A stretch of 64,000 bases of DNA from an uncultured Alphaproteobacteria bacterium (GCA_944390275.1 CALXPL010000002.1:124001-188000), one strand, 5' to 3'; numbered from the stretch's first letter, positions 33,897 through 43,616 are shown. Numbers and translations are program-made. Notes: generated by a model from the sequence alone, not told the origin.

Positions 33897-35504
33897 CTAC
33901 GCTTTATCACCATAAAGACGCATTCTTAATCTTTGGCGGGGAGAGGGGACGCGGGCTTTGATTTTCTTTAAGTTTTCATCCAAATACGGATATTGCAATT
34001 TGCAGATTTCGTTATAAAGGATTTCAATCGGGAAATTGCTGCCATATACTCTTTCACCGGTATCAATACCTTCCCATCCGCAAATAGCGTTTTGATATTC
34101 TCTGCCGACATTGGCATCGCGGAGTTCCGGTTTTACCGTATGGCGAAAGCTGTGAAAGATTTTTCTTTTGCCGCTGATTCCTATGCTTTCCAAATATCGG
34201 CCAAACCATTTGGACATTTTATCGGCATAGTGATTATATTGAGCGTAAGTAAGCTGATAAAATACGCGTTGTTTGCGTTTGGATTTTACCGAAAGCAAAT
34301 AATCTAAAAAGCCCATTTCAATAATTTTGGGGTGAATCGGTACAATTCTTTTAGAAACCTTATTTTTCAAATGTTGGTCGGGACGTTCATCTGTGAAAAT
34401 CATATAGTAAATATTGTTTTCTTTTTTGATGTCATCGCAATAAAGTTGGCACAATTCGTTCAGACGAGCACCGCTGTATAAAGCCATCAGCGGAATATAG
34501 TAGCGATAGGCAAAGTTTTCATCTTCCGGATATGGATAATATTCAGGATTAAATATCTTCAATAACTCGGCTTTGGTAAAGCGGTCATAGCTTTGGCGGC
34601 TATCTTTGACCGGAATTTCTATTTGAACGTTTAAGGCCGCACTGACATAACCTTTTCTCTGAGCGTAGGTTAAAAATTCTTTGAATACACGTAAGTAGCG
34701 TTTGACCGTGGTGGTGGACATGGTCTTATCACCAATCTCGGGCAAAAGCATATCGGTTAGCTTTTTGTGTTTGGAAGCACTCATCTTCTTCCAACCGCGT
34801 GGCACATAATAGATTTTGGTTGAAATCGTATCACAGTCTTTAGCGGTTAAATTTTCAACATATTTCTTATTAACCAAACTGAATACCACATCCAGACAGG
34901 TTTCATCTTGATATAAAGTGTTATCGCCGGTTCCTTTGACATTTTTCTTATATTCTCTGAATTTTTCAAACAGAGTCTTCCAATGTGTTTTAATGTGCGG
35001 CGAACGAACGGTATTGGCGGTTCTTTCTTCTTCTATATAACTTAAGCAACGCTCAATGACTGCCGGAATGTAGAAATTGCGGTTGTCGGTTTGAATGGCG
35101 TTGGCTCTGTTCAGAGCATAATCATCGGCCAGAGCCAAATGATTTTCCAATTTATCCAGCCATTCCGGTCTTTGATTGGGTTCAGGTTCAACCGCGTTCT
35201 TTTTGACGGTTCGTTTTAAGAAATCAAATACCGAAGGGGGAATACGTTTGTTTTGCTTGAGCGAAGTAATATACTTCTTTACAAAGCTGACAACTTGCTC
35301 ATCCTTAAAATCTTCATAAGAACCATAATTATCGGAATGTTCATAATCCGAGCGGCTGAGCATGGTGATATCAAGCTCATGTACCGAGAGCTGATTATTT
35401 TTAATTTGAAAATAAGAATCGTCTAATTTGTTTTGAATCTCTTTAATGCGGCTGGCAACGATATTTGGTTCTACGTCAAAGATGGGGGCAAAAGCAGTAC
35501 TCAA
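33897..35504 (-). CDS. island integrase (tyrosine recombinase), 5' end cut by ISL3 element
   Basis: At least 535 aa of a large phage-type integrase. The C-terminal catalytic domain shows SGARLNEL (Arg), KNKVSKRIVPIH (Lys), HSFRHT (His, Arg) and GERVYGSNFP (Tyr). The middle holds a SAM-like core-binding region. The only start in the remaining frame is TTG next to the IS end at 35506; related integrases begin further upstream, so the N-terminus was probably lost. Position near the right 18-bp repeat marks it as the recombinase that once mobilised the island. Confidence 0.78.
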   Translation of the reverse strand: MSTAFAPIFDVEPNIVASRIKEIQNKLDDSYFQIKNNQLSVHELDITMLSRSDYEHSDNYGSYEDFKDEQVVSFVKKYITSLKQNKRIPPSVFDFLKRTVKKNAVEPEPNQRPEWLDKLENHLALADDYALNRANAIQTDNRNFYIPAVIERCLSYIEEERTANTVRSPHIKTHWKTLFEKFREYKKNVKGTGDNTLYQDETCLDVVFSLVNKKYVENLTAKDCDTISTKIYYVPRGWKKMSASKHKKLTDMLLPEIGDKTMSTTTVKRYLRVFKEFLTYAQRKGYVSAALNVQIEIPVKDSRQSYDRFTKAELLKIFNPEYYPYPEDENFAYRYYIPLMALYSGARLNELCQLYCDDIKKENNIYYMIFTDERPDQHLKNKVSKRIVPIHPKIIEMGFLDYLLSVKSKRKQRVFYQLTYAQYNHYADKMSKWFGRYLESIGISGKRKIFHSFRHTVKPELRDANVGREYQNAICGWEGIDTGERVYGSNFPIEILYNEICKLQYPYLDENLKKIKARVPSPRQRLRMRLYGDKA

Positions 35505-35505
35505 G

Positions 35506-36782
35506 ATTATAAAAAGTATTATAATCAGTTCACCACAAACCTATTTTGGAGGACTGCTTATGCCTATGGATATGATACTGACAAACAACGCAAACATCAA
35601 GATAAAAGAAGTGATAAGAGGCAATAAAATTATTTTAGAATGTGAAGATAAAACCGAGTATTATTGCCCCAAATGCGGGAGTTATCATTTGCGTTGCAAA
35701 GACACATTTGTCCGTAATATCAAGAACATAAGTATTGGCGAGAAAGCCAGTATTTTACGCTTTAAAACCCATAAATATCGTTGTGAGGATTGCGGCTGTT
35801 ATTTTAATTCCACGCCGCAAGGATTATTAAAATATCAACAAACAATGGAAAGTTTGAAGCGAGAGGTATTTCACAAACATTGTGAAGGCGTGTCAAAAAA
35901 GGATTTAAGCCAAGATTTTGGGGGCAGCGATTCGAGTATAGAACGGTGGTTTCAGCAAGGTTATGTCAGGAAAAACAAAGAATTGCAAAATGCAATGTGT
36001 CCGATGGTTTTAGGGATAGACGAACATTATTTTTCCAAGAAAAAACGTTATGCCACAACATTAGTCAATTTAAGCAAACACAAGGTATTTGATGTTGTTT
36101 TAGGACGTTCTGAGAATGATTTAATCTCCTATTTGCACCAGCTTAAAGGCAAGGACAAAGTCCGCGTTATAGTCATGGATTTAAGCTCCAATTATCGTTC
36201 CCTTGCCAAGAAATATTTTCCCAATGCAATGATAGTTAGCGATAGATTTCATGTGATAAAATTAATTTTGGAAAGTTTTATCAAAACGGCGTATGGCTTG
36301 GATAAGGACTTAAAAAAGAGGTTTGGATTAGGTCGGTTGTTGAGAAAAAAAGAAGCAGATTTAGATTCAACGCAGAGGCTGAAATTAGAGAGTTATTTTA
36401 AGGAAAATCCAACGATTAAGATACTTTATAACATCACGCAAGAACTGATGAATTTGATGAATGAAAAGAAGTGTAAATTTAAGGATTGTAAACAAAGATT
36501 AATTCCGAAATTGTTGAAATTTATAGAATTACTCAAGAATTGTGGCTTTGAACTATTAAGGAAACTCGGAAGAACAATCGAATTTTGGCAGGAAGAAATC
36601 GGGAGAATGTTTCGTTTTACAAGGAGTAATGGTATTACTGAAGGCTTCCACCGGAAAATGAAACTTATTCAAAGGCGAGCGTACGGTTTTAGAAATTTTG
36701 AAAACTACCGCTTGCGTGTTCGAATTTTATGTGCATAATTTATTTTTAATTTGGTGTTGTGATTATGATACTTTTTTATAAT
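35506..36782 (+). mobile_element. ISL3-family insertion sequence
   Basis: About 1.28 kb. The ends are imperfect inverted repeats: left ATTATAAAAAGTATTATAAT (35506-35525), right the complement of ATTATAAAAAAGTATCATAA (ending 36782), with CACCA shared further in. It encloses one transposase gene. No clear target-site duplication was identified. Insertion removed or separated the 5' end of the integrase gene. Confidence 0.8.
35560..36738 (+). CDS. ISL3-family transposase
   Basis: A 392-aa DDE transposase. N-terminal zinc-binding pairs YYCPKCGSYHLRC and YRCEDCGCYF are followed by an HTH. The catalytic core has GIDEHYFSKKKRYATTLVN (first Asp), VIVMDLSSNYRSLAKKYFPNAMIVSDRFHV (second Asp region) and the C-terminal NGITEGFHRKMKLIQRRAYGF (Glu). 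The ATG at 35560 follows GGAGG, so the longer frame from 35446 is not used. It appears intact. Confidence 0.9.
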   Translation: MPMDMILTNNANIKIKEVIRGNKIILECEDKTEYYCPKCGSYHLRCKDTFVRNIKNISIGEKASILRFKTHKYRCEDCGCYFNSTPQGLLKYQQTMESLKREVFHKHCEGVSKKDLSQDFGGSDSSIERWFQQGYVRKNKELQNAMCPMVLGIDEHYFSKKKRYATTLVNLSKHKVFDVVLGRSENDLISYLHQLKGKDKVRVIVMDLSSNYRSLAKKYFPNAMIVSDRFHVIKLILESFIKTAYGLDKDLKKRFGLGRLLRKKEADLDSTQRLKLESYFKENPTIKILYNITQELMNLMNEKKCKFKDCKQRLIPKLLKFIELLKNCGFELLRKLGRTIEFWQEEIGRMFRFTRSNGITEGFHRKMKLIQRRAYGFRNFENYRLRVRILCA

Positions 36783-37084
36783 TTTTACTCTCTGCCCCAT
36801 ACTTTGACGATGAACCAACATATCATACGAACCGCAAAAAACATATAAAAAACAAGAGGCTAGACTATAAAATCTAACCTCTACAAAGCTTGGCTGGAGA
36901 CGACGTGCAGAACCCGAACTATTTTTTTATCAAATTATATCATTTAAGGTCATTTTTAACTTAGTTACTTTGATGACATGAGGTTTTGTATATTTAGTAT
37001 AGATAAAGCATGTATAAATATATTGTTTTATAATTTAAATTTATTATACTTAAGAAAAAGCATAATTTTAGAGGTAATAGCACT
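36783..37084. other. gap holding a minus-strand terminator and the right island repeat
   Basis: AGAGGCTAGA (36855-36864) pairs imperfectly with TCTAACCTCT (36873-36882), and on the minus strand is followed by a T-rich tract. The 18-bp repeat follows at 36891. The rest is AT-rich with no gene; an AGAGGT site at its end serves the gene at 37085. Confidence 0.6.
36891..36908. repeat. right 18-bp direct repeat of the island (putative att site)
   Basis: TGGCTGGAGACGACGTGC, identical to 23236-23253. Bases beyond it are also similar (AGAACCCGAAC against GGAATCTGAACC), like tRNA 3' ends read backwards. It is preceded, as on the left, by a minus-strand terminator. Confidence 0.55.
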
Positions 37085-37864
37085 ATGACACCATATAAAA
37101 AAACTATACTAATATGTTTGTTGATAACACTAAGCAGTGGCATAGCGTTGTATGCTCTGTCAAATGGAGTATGGGGAGGTATTGTCTCAGGGATATTTAC
37201 AGGTGCTATTATGTCAGTCATAACGACATCTGTCTTGTATAATGTAAAAAAAGATGAAATATTTACGAATATAGGAAAAGAACTTCTTAGTACATATTGG
37301 CGTCTATCATATTTATATGCGCAGTTAATAAAATGTGCGAATAAGCTAAAAGGTAACGAAGGTGCTCCGAATGTAATCTATAAGGAGATTGCAGGAACTT
37401 ATAAAGTGTACGAAAAATATATGGAAAATAATAACTTTGATTTTGCTCTAAATAATTATGATGGTTTGTTATTTAGTAGTTTAATTAACAAATTTTTTAT
37501 TTCAAAAGAAGTTAAAGTCTTAGTAAATATAAGAGATATGCATCAAATAAATAAACAATATACTCTTTTATGCGGTGATTTATCTATAATGCGATTGGAA
37601 TTTGATTTGGCAGAGAAATCAGGAAATATTGAACAAATAAATAATATAATAATGAGAATAGATACACAATATAATTATTCTCTTAATACAATACCTCAGC
37701 AACTAGCATTCATTAACTATGCAATGAAAAATTTTGAGAAAATAAAAAAGCTAAACGCTCCATGGAATGAGATGAAGCAAGATATTTTAAATCGTAATGG
37801 ATTATTTGATAATAAGATAAATGAGGCGGAATATAATTTTCAGCCGGAATACAAGCGAAAATAA
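37085..37864 (+). CDS. membrane-anchored protein of unknown function
   Basis: A 259-aa protein with two N-terminal membrane spans (about 7-25 and 30-52) and a cytoplasmic helical domain of 200 aa (KKDEIFTNIGKELLSTYWRLSYLYAQLIK..). No known family. GAGGT precedes the ATG. Very AT-rich. The anchor-plus-helical-domain layout resembles the paralogues at 50365 and 51137 but no sequence identity is obvious. Confidence 0.62.
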   Translation: MTPYKKTILICLLITLSSGIALYALSNGVWGGIVSGIFTGAIMSVITTSVLYNVKKDEIFTNIGKELLSTYWRLSYLYAQLIKCANKLKGNEGAPNVIYKEIAGTYKVYEKYMENNNFDFALNNYDGLLFSSLINKFFISKEVKVLVNIRDMHQINKQYTLLCGDLSIMRLEFDLAEKSGNIEQINNIIMRIDTQYNYSLNTIPQQLAFINYAMKNFEKIKKLNAPWNEMKQDILNRNGLFDNKINEAEYNFQPEYKRK

Positions 37865-37877
37865 AATCATATTGGAA

Positions 37878-38333
37878 CTAAGAATTTATGATTTCATCCC
37901 ATGTGTAGGTTTGAGGTTTTTGCTTTTTAACTTTTTTGAGTTTGCGAATTCCATAGTTTGCATTTAGTAAAGCAACATCTAAGTTAACTAAGAGTTTTCG
38001 ATATATATGGATAGCTTCATCAAAAGTCAGATTGTGTTTATGCAATTCTTTTAAAAGTTCTTGAAAAATATCGTAGTGTTTTAGGTCCTTTTCATTTAAC
38101 AAATACATAAATTGAGATTGATTTTTATTAAACCAATCAACAATTTTTTGAATACTTTCTTTATCAAACTTATATATAATACAGGCTTCATCCATTTGTT
38201 TAGCAAGATTTAATCTTCTTAGACGTAATTCTTGTTTATATTGGGAATGGCTAATATAACATTGAATAGCAGTAAAGAATACAATGGCTATAGCGCATAT
38301 CCATTCTGCATTTAGTTGTAAAAATTGTAGCAT
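37878..38333 (-). CDS. single-span membrane protein of unknown function
   Basis: A 151-aa protein with one N-terminal hydrophobic segment (about 8-27), then a basic helical domain (SQYKQELRLRRLNLAKQMDEA, KVKKQKPQTYTWDEI). Convergent with the gene at 37085. No family recognised. Confidence 0.6.
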   Translation of the reverse strand: MLQFLQLNAEWICAIAIVFFTAIQCYISHSQYKQELRLRRLNLAKQMDEACIIYKFDKESIQKIVDWFNKNQSQFMYLLNEKDLKHYDIFQELLKELHKHNLTFDEAIHIYRKLLVNLDVALLNANYGIRKLKKVKKQKPQTYTWDEIINS

Positions 38334-38380
38334 AAAATTATCCTTATATTTGAGAGATGATATCTATTATTTCTTGTTTC

Positions 38381-38420
38381 TATTTTACATTTTCAGCAAA
38401 ATTGCATATTTTGTAAAATA
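38381..38420. repeat. 40-bp imperfect palindrome, copy 1
   Basis: Begins TATTTTACATTTT and ends ATTTTGTAAAATA, with a GCAAAATTGC centre. It lies just past the 3' end of the AAA ATPase gene. Two more copies lie upstream of that gene. Confidence 0.75.
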
Positions 38421-38426
38421 CAGCTT

Positions 38427-39683
38427 TTATAATTCCAAACTATTAGAGTTCAATAGAAAGTCTTTTAAGCCGATAATCGTTATACCATTTTCATCTTGAT
38501 ACGGTATAACACTATTTTTAACAATGACTATTTTTTTAAATGCATCTTTAATTCCTAGTAATGATTTTTCTTCTTGAGCCTTCTTTTCTTCAGTAGGCAT
38601 TTCTAATGCAGATTGAATATAGTATCTTCTGCTTCCTAAATTAGCAACAAAATCAACTTCTGTATTTTTGCGAACATAGGTATTATCTGATGCTTTATCA
38701 ATAATTTCAACGTTTCCAACATCTATGCTAAAGCCACGTCTATGGAGTTCATTATAAATTACATTTTCCATTAAGTGAGTTTCCTCATTCTGCCTAAAAC
38801 TAAGACAAGCATTTCTAAGTCCCGTGTCAGTAAAGTAATATTTATAGGGAGTATTAATATATTTTTTGCCCTTAATATCATAGCGTATTACTTTATTAAT
38901 GATAAAAGCATTTTCTAAATAATCTAGATATTGTTTTATAGCTGGAGCAGAAAGATTTACATGTTTTAGACTTTGAAAAGAGTTTTCCAAACGTTTAGGG
39001 TTTGTTAAGCATCCTATGCCGGAAGCAACAATTTTAAATAGTTCTTCCAATTCTTCAGTATTTTTAATTTTGTTTCTTTCAATAATGTCTTTAAGATAAG
39101 TTTCTTTGAACAAGTTTTGCAAATATTTTACCTTATCTTCTGTTTTATTATAGCTCAAAATCAAAGGCATGCCGCCAAAAGTAAGATATTCATTCCATGC
39201 CGTTTCAAAATCGGTCTCCTTGGTAGAATAAAACTCTGAAAAGCTTAAGGGATATACCTTTATCTCATCACCTCGACCGCGAAATTCTGTTACAACATCA
39301 GAAGATAAAAATTTGGAATTACTACCTGTAACATATATATCTAAATTTTTAATACGCATTAAGCCATTTAAGACACTCTCAAATTTATCCATCAACTGAA
39401 CTTCATCCAATAAGATATAATACATATTTTCATCTTTAATTTTAGAAGTGATATATTCATAATAAACATCAGGGTTCTGATATTGCTCTTGTTTATATCC
39501 ATCTAAGGCAGTTGCAATAATATGAGATTCTTTTACACCATTATCTAAGAGATGTTGTTTAAATAATTCAAATAATAAGAATGATTTGCCACATCTTCTG
39601 ATACCACTAATAATTTTAATCAAACCGTTGTGTTTCCGGTCAATTATTTGATTAAGATAAAAGTCTCTCTTAATAATGTTCAT
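38427..39683 (-). CDS. AAA (AAA_14) / DUF4143 ATPase
   Basis: A 418-aa ATP-binding protein of a widespread family of unknown role. Walker A SGIRRCGKS at 26-34, Walker B YILLDEVQL near 90, sensor VTGSNSKFLSS near 117, arginine-rich TEFRGRGDEIKVYPLSFSEF. The C-terminal DUF4143 part (KYYFTDTGLRNA, ENVIYNELHRRGF, EVDFVA) looks like a degenerate PD-(D/E)XK-type fold, with EVDF as possible active-site remnant. The gene is flanked by 40-bp palindromes, copies 2 and 3 lying in its promoter region. Confidence 0.88.
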   Translation of the reverse strand: MNIIKRDFYLNQIIDRKHNGLIKIISGIRRCGKSFLLFELFKQHLLDNGVKESHIIATALDGYKQEQYQNPDVYYEYITSKIKDENMYYILLDEVQLMDKFESVLNGLMRIKNLDIYVTGSNSKFLSSDVVTEFRGRGDEIKVYPLSFSEFYSTKETDFETAWNEYLTFGGMPLILSYNKTEDKVKYLQNLFKETYLKDIIERNKIKNTEELEELFKIVASGIGCLTNPKRLENSFQSLKHVNLSAPAIKQYLDYLENAFIINKVIRYDIKGKKYINTPYKYYFTDTGLRNACLSFRQNEETHLMENVIYNELHRRGFSIDVGNVEIIDKASDNTYVRKNTEVDFVANLGSRRYYIQSALEMPTEEKKAQEEKSLLGIKDAFKKIVIVKNSVIPYQDENGITIIGLKDFLLNSNSLEL

Positions 39684-39693
39684 GATGAACTCC

Positions 39694-39733
39694 TATTTTA
39701 CATTTTGTGCAATATTGCAAGTTTTATAAAATA
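39694..39733. repeat. 40-bp imperfect palindrome, copy 2
   Basis: Begins TATTTTACATTTT and ends GTTTTATAAAATA. It starts 10 bp upstream of the ATPase start codon, so it overlaps the likely promoter or leader. Confidence 0.75.
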
Positions 39734-39768
39734 GATTATACGCTATAAAATTTAAAAAAGAAATAATT

Positions 39769-39808
39769 TATTTTACATTTTATGAAAAATTACATCTTTT
39801 GTAAAATA
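39769..39808. repeat. 40-bp imperfect palindrome, copy 3
   Basis: Begins TATTTTACATTTT and ends CTTTTGTAAAATA. It lies 75 bp from copy 2 (start to start) and directly abuts the end of the recombinase pseudogene. Confidence 0.75.
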
Positions 39809-39811
39809 AGT

Positions 39812-41062
39812 TCACATCTTCTCTATTATCAGCACCATCTTTTTGAAGTCTTTTAAGTGTTTGATTATTATATCTTTCCATTCTTTATAGTTAGGGGTGG
39901 TGAGGAGGTAGTTGAAAGGTTTGTTGAGGGTATAGGTTAGTTTCTTGTCTTTTAAGGTACAATTGGAGAGTAAAAGGCTAAGCAATATATTTTTGGCTTT
40001 ATTGTCGGATTGTTGCATAAATAATGACAGATTGCCTAAGATTACAACGATTTTCAAAATAGCTTCTTTTAGTTCGGTATTTCTTATTCTTTTCTCTTCA
40101 AAATGTTTGTTTAATGCATCTTGTAAATGTTTAATTTCTTGATTTGACAAGATAATCTTGCTAAAGATTTCTTCTTCAAGCTGTTGCAAAATCATATTTT
40201 CATTAACGGATGGATTTTTACAATGGTAACATCTTAAATATATGTATTTGCTACGTTTGGTACAATAATCTGAAAAGACTTTGTGTCCGCAACAGCCACA
40301 AGTTATTAAGCTACGGAAAATGTAAATATGTTTGGATAATTGTTGTTGTCGTTTACCTTATTTGTGTTTTGAATCTAATACTTCTTGAACACGGTCGAAC
40401 AAGTCTTTACTAATAATATTGCCATGAATATGAGGCATCAGCTTGCCTTTAATAGACATCATACCATAATAAAAAGGATTTCTTAAAATGTTAAGAATGG
40501 TGTTACGATTGAGAAAACCATTCTTTTTGTAGTTATTTGATTTTTTATGATAATTTGGTTGTTTGGAAACTAAGCCCATATTGTTAGCTAATTGCAAAAG
40601 GCTAAAACCTGAATGTAGACCAGTTGCATATTCTTCAAACAATTTTTTGATAATTGGGGCGCGTTCTTTATCAATAATGATTTGTGATTTGCCTTCTTTA
40701 TCTTTGATATTCAAATAACCAATAGGAGCTAAGGCTTGCCATTTCCCTTGCGACCAATTGAATTCCATGCTTCTTTTGACATTATCAGACAAGGCTAAGA
40801 TATAACTATTGGCCATTAACACGCACATATTCCAAAATAAGATATCCATTCCGCGTGAATCTTTGCTCAAAATCAAATTCTCTTTTAAGAAATGGACTTC
40901 AATTTTGCCTTGTTTGCGTAAGTCATCTAATACCGGTGTGTCTTTGTATGAGCGTTGTAATCTATCAACACAATTAACCACAATGGCGATTTTGCAAGAG
41001 CAACTCAAAACAAACTTAAGCATTTCGTGGTATTGTTTACGGTCGCCTCGTGATGAGCTTTC
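39812..41062 (-). pseudogene. large serine recombinase, 5'-truncated and interrupted by TAA
   Basis: From 41062 the frame reads ESSSRGDRKQYHEMLKFV.. with VNCVDRLQRS, the DNA-binding recombinase domain (APIGYLNIKD.. to NPFYYGMMSIKGKL) and then TAA at 40358-40360. The same frame continues GKRQQQLSKHIYIFRSLITCGCCGHKV..CYHCKN (zinc ribbon) and a coiled-coil tail to 39812. The N-terminal catalytic Ser region (about 45 aa) is missing. So it has at least two lesions: loss of the 5' end at the hsdR junction and one nonsense codon. Confidence 0.82.
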
Positions 41063-41063
41063 G

Positions 41064-42875
41064 GTAAGTTTTACAGGAACACCTTTGTTAAAAGCTGAAA
41101 AATTAAACACTTTTGAACGAATAGGTCCATTAATTGATAGTTATACAATTGATCAGGCAGAGGAAGATAAAGTTATTGTTCCTTTGGTATATGAAGGACG
41201 AAAAATTCCGCAAAAAACGACTAGTGATGCAATTAATCAATATTTAGAACAAAGTTTAATAGGGTTAGATAAGGAACAACAAGAAGATTTAAAGAGAAAA
41301 TATAGTAAGTTTTCTAAAATTGCATCAACAACGCCCAGATTAACCTGTTTGGCCTATGCTATTAAAGAGCATTTTCAGCGTTTTGTGCAACCGAAAGGTT
41401 TTAAGGCAATGGTTGCCGAATCTTCTCGAGTAAATGCGATAAATTTATATTATCTATTAAAAGAACTGGGGCTGAAGACTGCTGTTGTTATTTCTCCTGA
41501 AAATAAAGAGGAGGGAGAAGAAAATTTATTGTCTGATGATAAAGAAAAAATTGCTCAGTTTTTTAAGAAAGAAATTGAACCATTGTTTGGGCAAAATTAT
41601 GAAGCTTATGAAGATTGGGCAAAAAATAGTTTTAACAATGGTGAAGATGTTGATATTTTGGTTGTAAAAGATAAACTCCTTACCGGTTTTGATGCTCCAA
41701 TTGCACAAGCTTTATATGTTGATAAACCAATGAAAACGCATAACTTATTGCAAGCAATAGCAAGGGTTAATAGAGTTTATCCTGCCAAGAAAAATGGAAA
41801 AATTGTAGATTTTTATGGAATCTTTGCCAATTTAAATACGGCATTGGACTTATATACGGACAAGACATCAGGTATGGATGGTTTTGATGCAGAAGATATT
41901 CAAAAAACAATTTTTGGTCCAGAAGATGTAAAAAAAGACTTATATGCCAGATATGAGCAAGTCATGAAGTTTTTTGATGGGCATAATACGGATGACGCAG
42001 AAGAAGTTCAGTTGCTGTTTAAAGATAAGGATATTAGAGAAGATTTTAGTAATAAATTATTAGATTTTTCAAATTCTTTAGATACTGCAATTAGTAATTA
42101 TGATATTTATAAAGGAATTGGTCTTGATGAAATTAAAAAAATGCAAAAAGACTTTGTATATTTGCAAAAGTTAAGAAGTGCAGTTAGATTGAGATTTGGA
42201 GAAACGGTTGATTTTTCTAAATATGAGCCAACTATTCGTAATTTATTAAATCAGTTTGTAGCAGCAGATGCAGACAAAATTGTTATAAATCCGATATATC
42301 TTAGTGATAAAGAAAGTATGCAAAAAGAGTTGGATAAACTTCCTTCCGATAGAGCAAAGGCGGAAGCAATGGCAACTGCAATGTATAGTTCTATCTCAGA
42401 AAAGCAATATTCAGATCCTATTTTTTATAAGACTTTTAAAGAGAGAATTGATGAAACTATTGATGAGTATAATAAAAATAGAGATGAAGAAGCTTATTTA
42501 GCTCAGATGAAAAATCTTGAAAGTGATTATGAGAAAGGCTTTATTGGCAATAAATATCCTTCAAATATTACAGATGATGATGACGCCAAAGGATTTTATG
42601 GAAATTTGAAGCTAGAAATAAGTAAAAAAATTACAATAAATGAAAATGATGCAATAGATTTACAAATGGGAGAATTAGCAACAAAAGTCAAAAGTATCAT
42701 TAGAAGTGCACGGAAACCAGGATGGAAACACAATAATGTATTGATAAATCAACTCAAACAACAAATTGAAGATGCAATTTTTGAGTTTCTTGATGCTAAT
42801 GATATTGAATTGTCTATGGACCAAATGGATCGAATTGAAGACGATATTCTTACAACGGCAAAGAGTAATTTATAA
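41064..42875 (+). pseudogene. hsdR: type I restriction endonuclease subunit R, 5'-truncated
   Basis: From 41064 the frame begins with VSFTGTPLLKAEK, the helicase motif III region of HsdR. It continues through ERIGPLIDSYTIDQAEEDKVIVPLVYEGR, helicase domain 2 (DILVVKDKLLTGFDAP, QAIARVNRVYP) and the helical C-terminal region to residue 603 of this fragment. The nuclease domain and helicase domain 1 are absent; the sequence immediately upstream is the antisense of a recombinase. A frame opening at 40809 is antisense to that recombinase and not a true start. No hsdM or hsdS is in the window. Confidence 0.85.
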
Positions 42876-43579
42876 TGGATTTTTATAAATTAAATAAAGA
42901 TATAAGCATTGAGATTAAAAAGAAAAAAATAAAAAATTTTAATCTACGTGTCTTAAGTAATGGTGTTGTGACTTGTTCTGTTCCAGATTATGTTGAAGAA
43001 AAAGATGTTATGGCTTTTCTTCATAAGAAAAGTTCATGGATTCTTCAGAAAGTAGAAAAATATAAAAAACTCCAAAATGTAAAATCAATTGATATTTTAA
43101 AAAATGGTGGTTCTGTTCAACTTTTAGGGCGTCATTATAGAATTAATATAACACAATCTCAAAATTTTCATATAGAGTTTGATGATTTGACAATTAATAT
43201 TTATTGCAAAGATAAAGAAAATTTAGGATTTATTCAGCAAGAATATAATTCTTATATAAAACAAAAAATGTATACGTTTTTTAGTGATGTTCTCGATAGA
43301 TTATATCCCGTCGTTCGCAGCTACCATATTGCAAAACCAGAGTTAAAAATAAGGAAAATGCAATCTTGTTGGGGAAATTGTAATCGTTCTAAGCAAATTA
43401 TTACGATGAATGAATTTCTCTATAAAGCTTCACCACTATGCATAGAGTATATAGTCCTTCATGAATTATCTCATCTGATATATCCATATCATGATAAAAA
43501 TTTTTATAATTTTATAGAACTTCATATGCCAGATTGGAAAGAAAGAAAAAAATTATTAAATAGTTACTATGCAGTATGA
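42875..43579 (+). CDS. YgjP-like zinc metallopeptidase
   Basis: A 234-aa protein of the YgjP/SprT-like (M48-related) family. HELSHLIYPYHDKNFY near 193 gives the HExxH zinc motif with a third ligand His downstream, and RKMQSCWGNCN precedes it as is typical. Such genes commonly follow hsdR in type I restriction loci. Its ATG overlaps the hsdR stop as TAATG, so it was the distal gene of that operon and has probably lost its promoter. Confidence 0.85.
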   Translation: MDFYKLNKDISIEIKKKKIKNFNLRVLSNGVVTCSVPDYVEEKDVMAFLHKKSSWILQKVEKYKKLQNVKSIDILKNGGSVQLLGRHYRINITQSQNFHIEFDDLTINIYCKDKENLGFIQQEYNSYIKQKMYTFFSDVLDRLYPVVRSYHIAKPELKIRKMQSCWGNCNRSKQIITMNEFLYKASPLCIEYIVLHELSHLIYPYHDKNFYNFIELHMPDWKERKKLLNSYYAV

Positions 43580-43616
43580 AGTAACATATTGTCATCAGAG
43601 GCATTATGTTAAAAAA

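Noticed and set aside
35446-35559. Longer start for the ISL3 transposase
   Set aside because: It would begin outside the left inverted repeat, in the disrupted integrase; the ATG at 35560 has GGAGG and fits the family.
40809-41063. N-terminal extension of the HsdR frame
   Set aside because: These 85 codons are the exact antisense of the serine recombinase and show no HsdR similarity, so the hsdR fragment starts at the junction.
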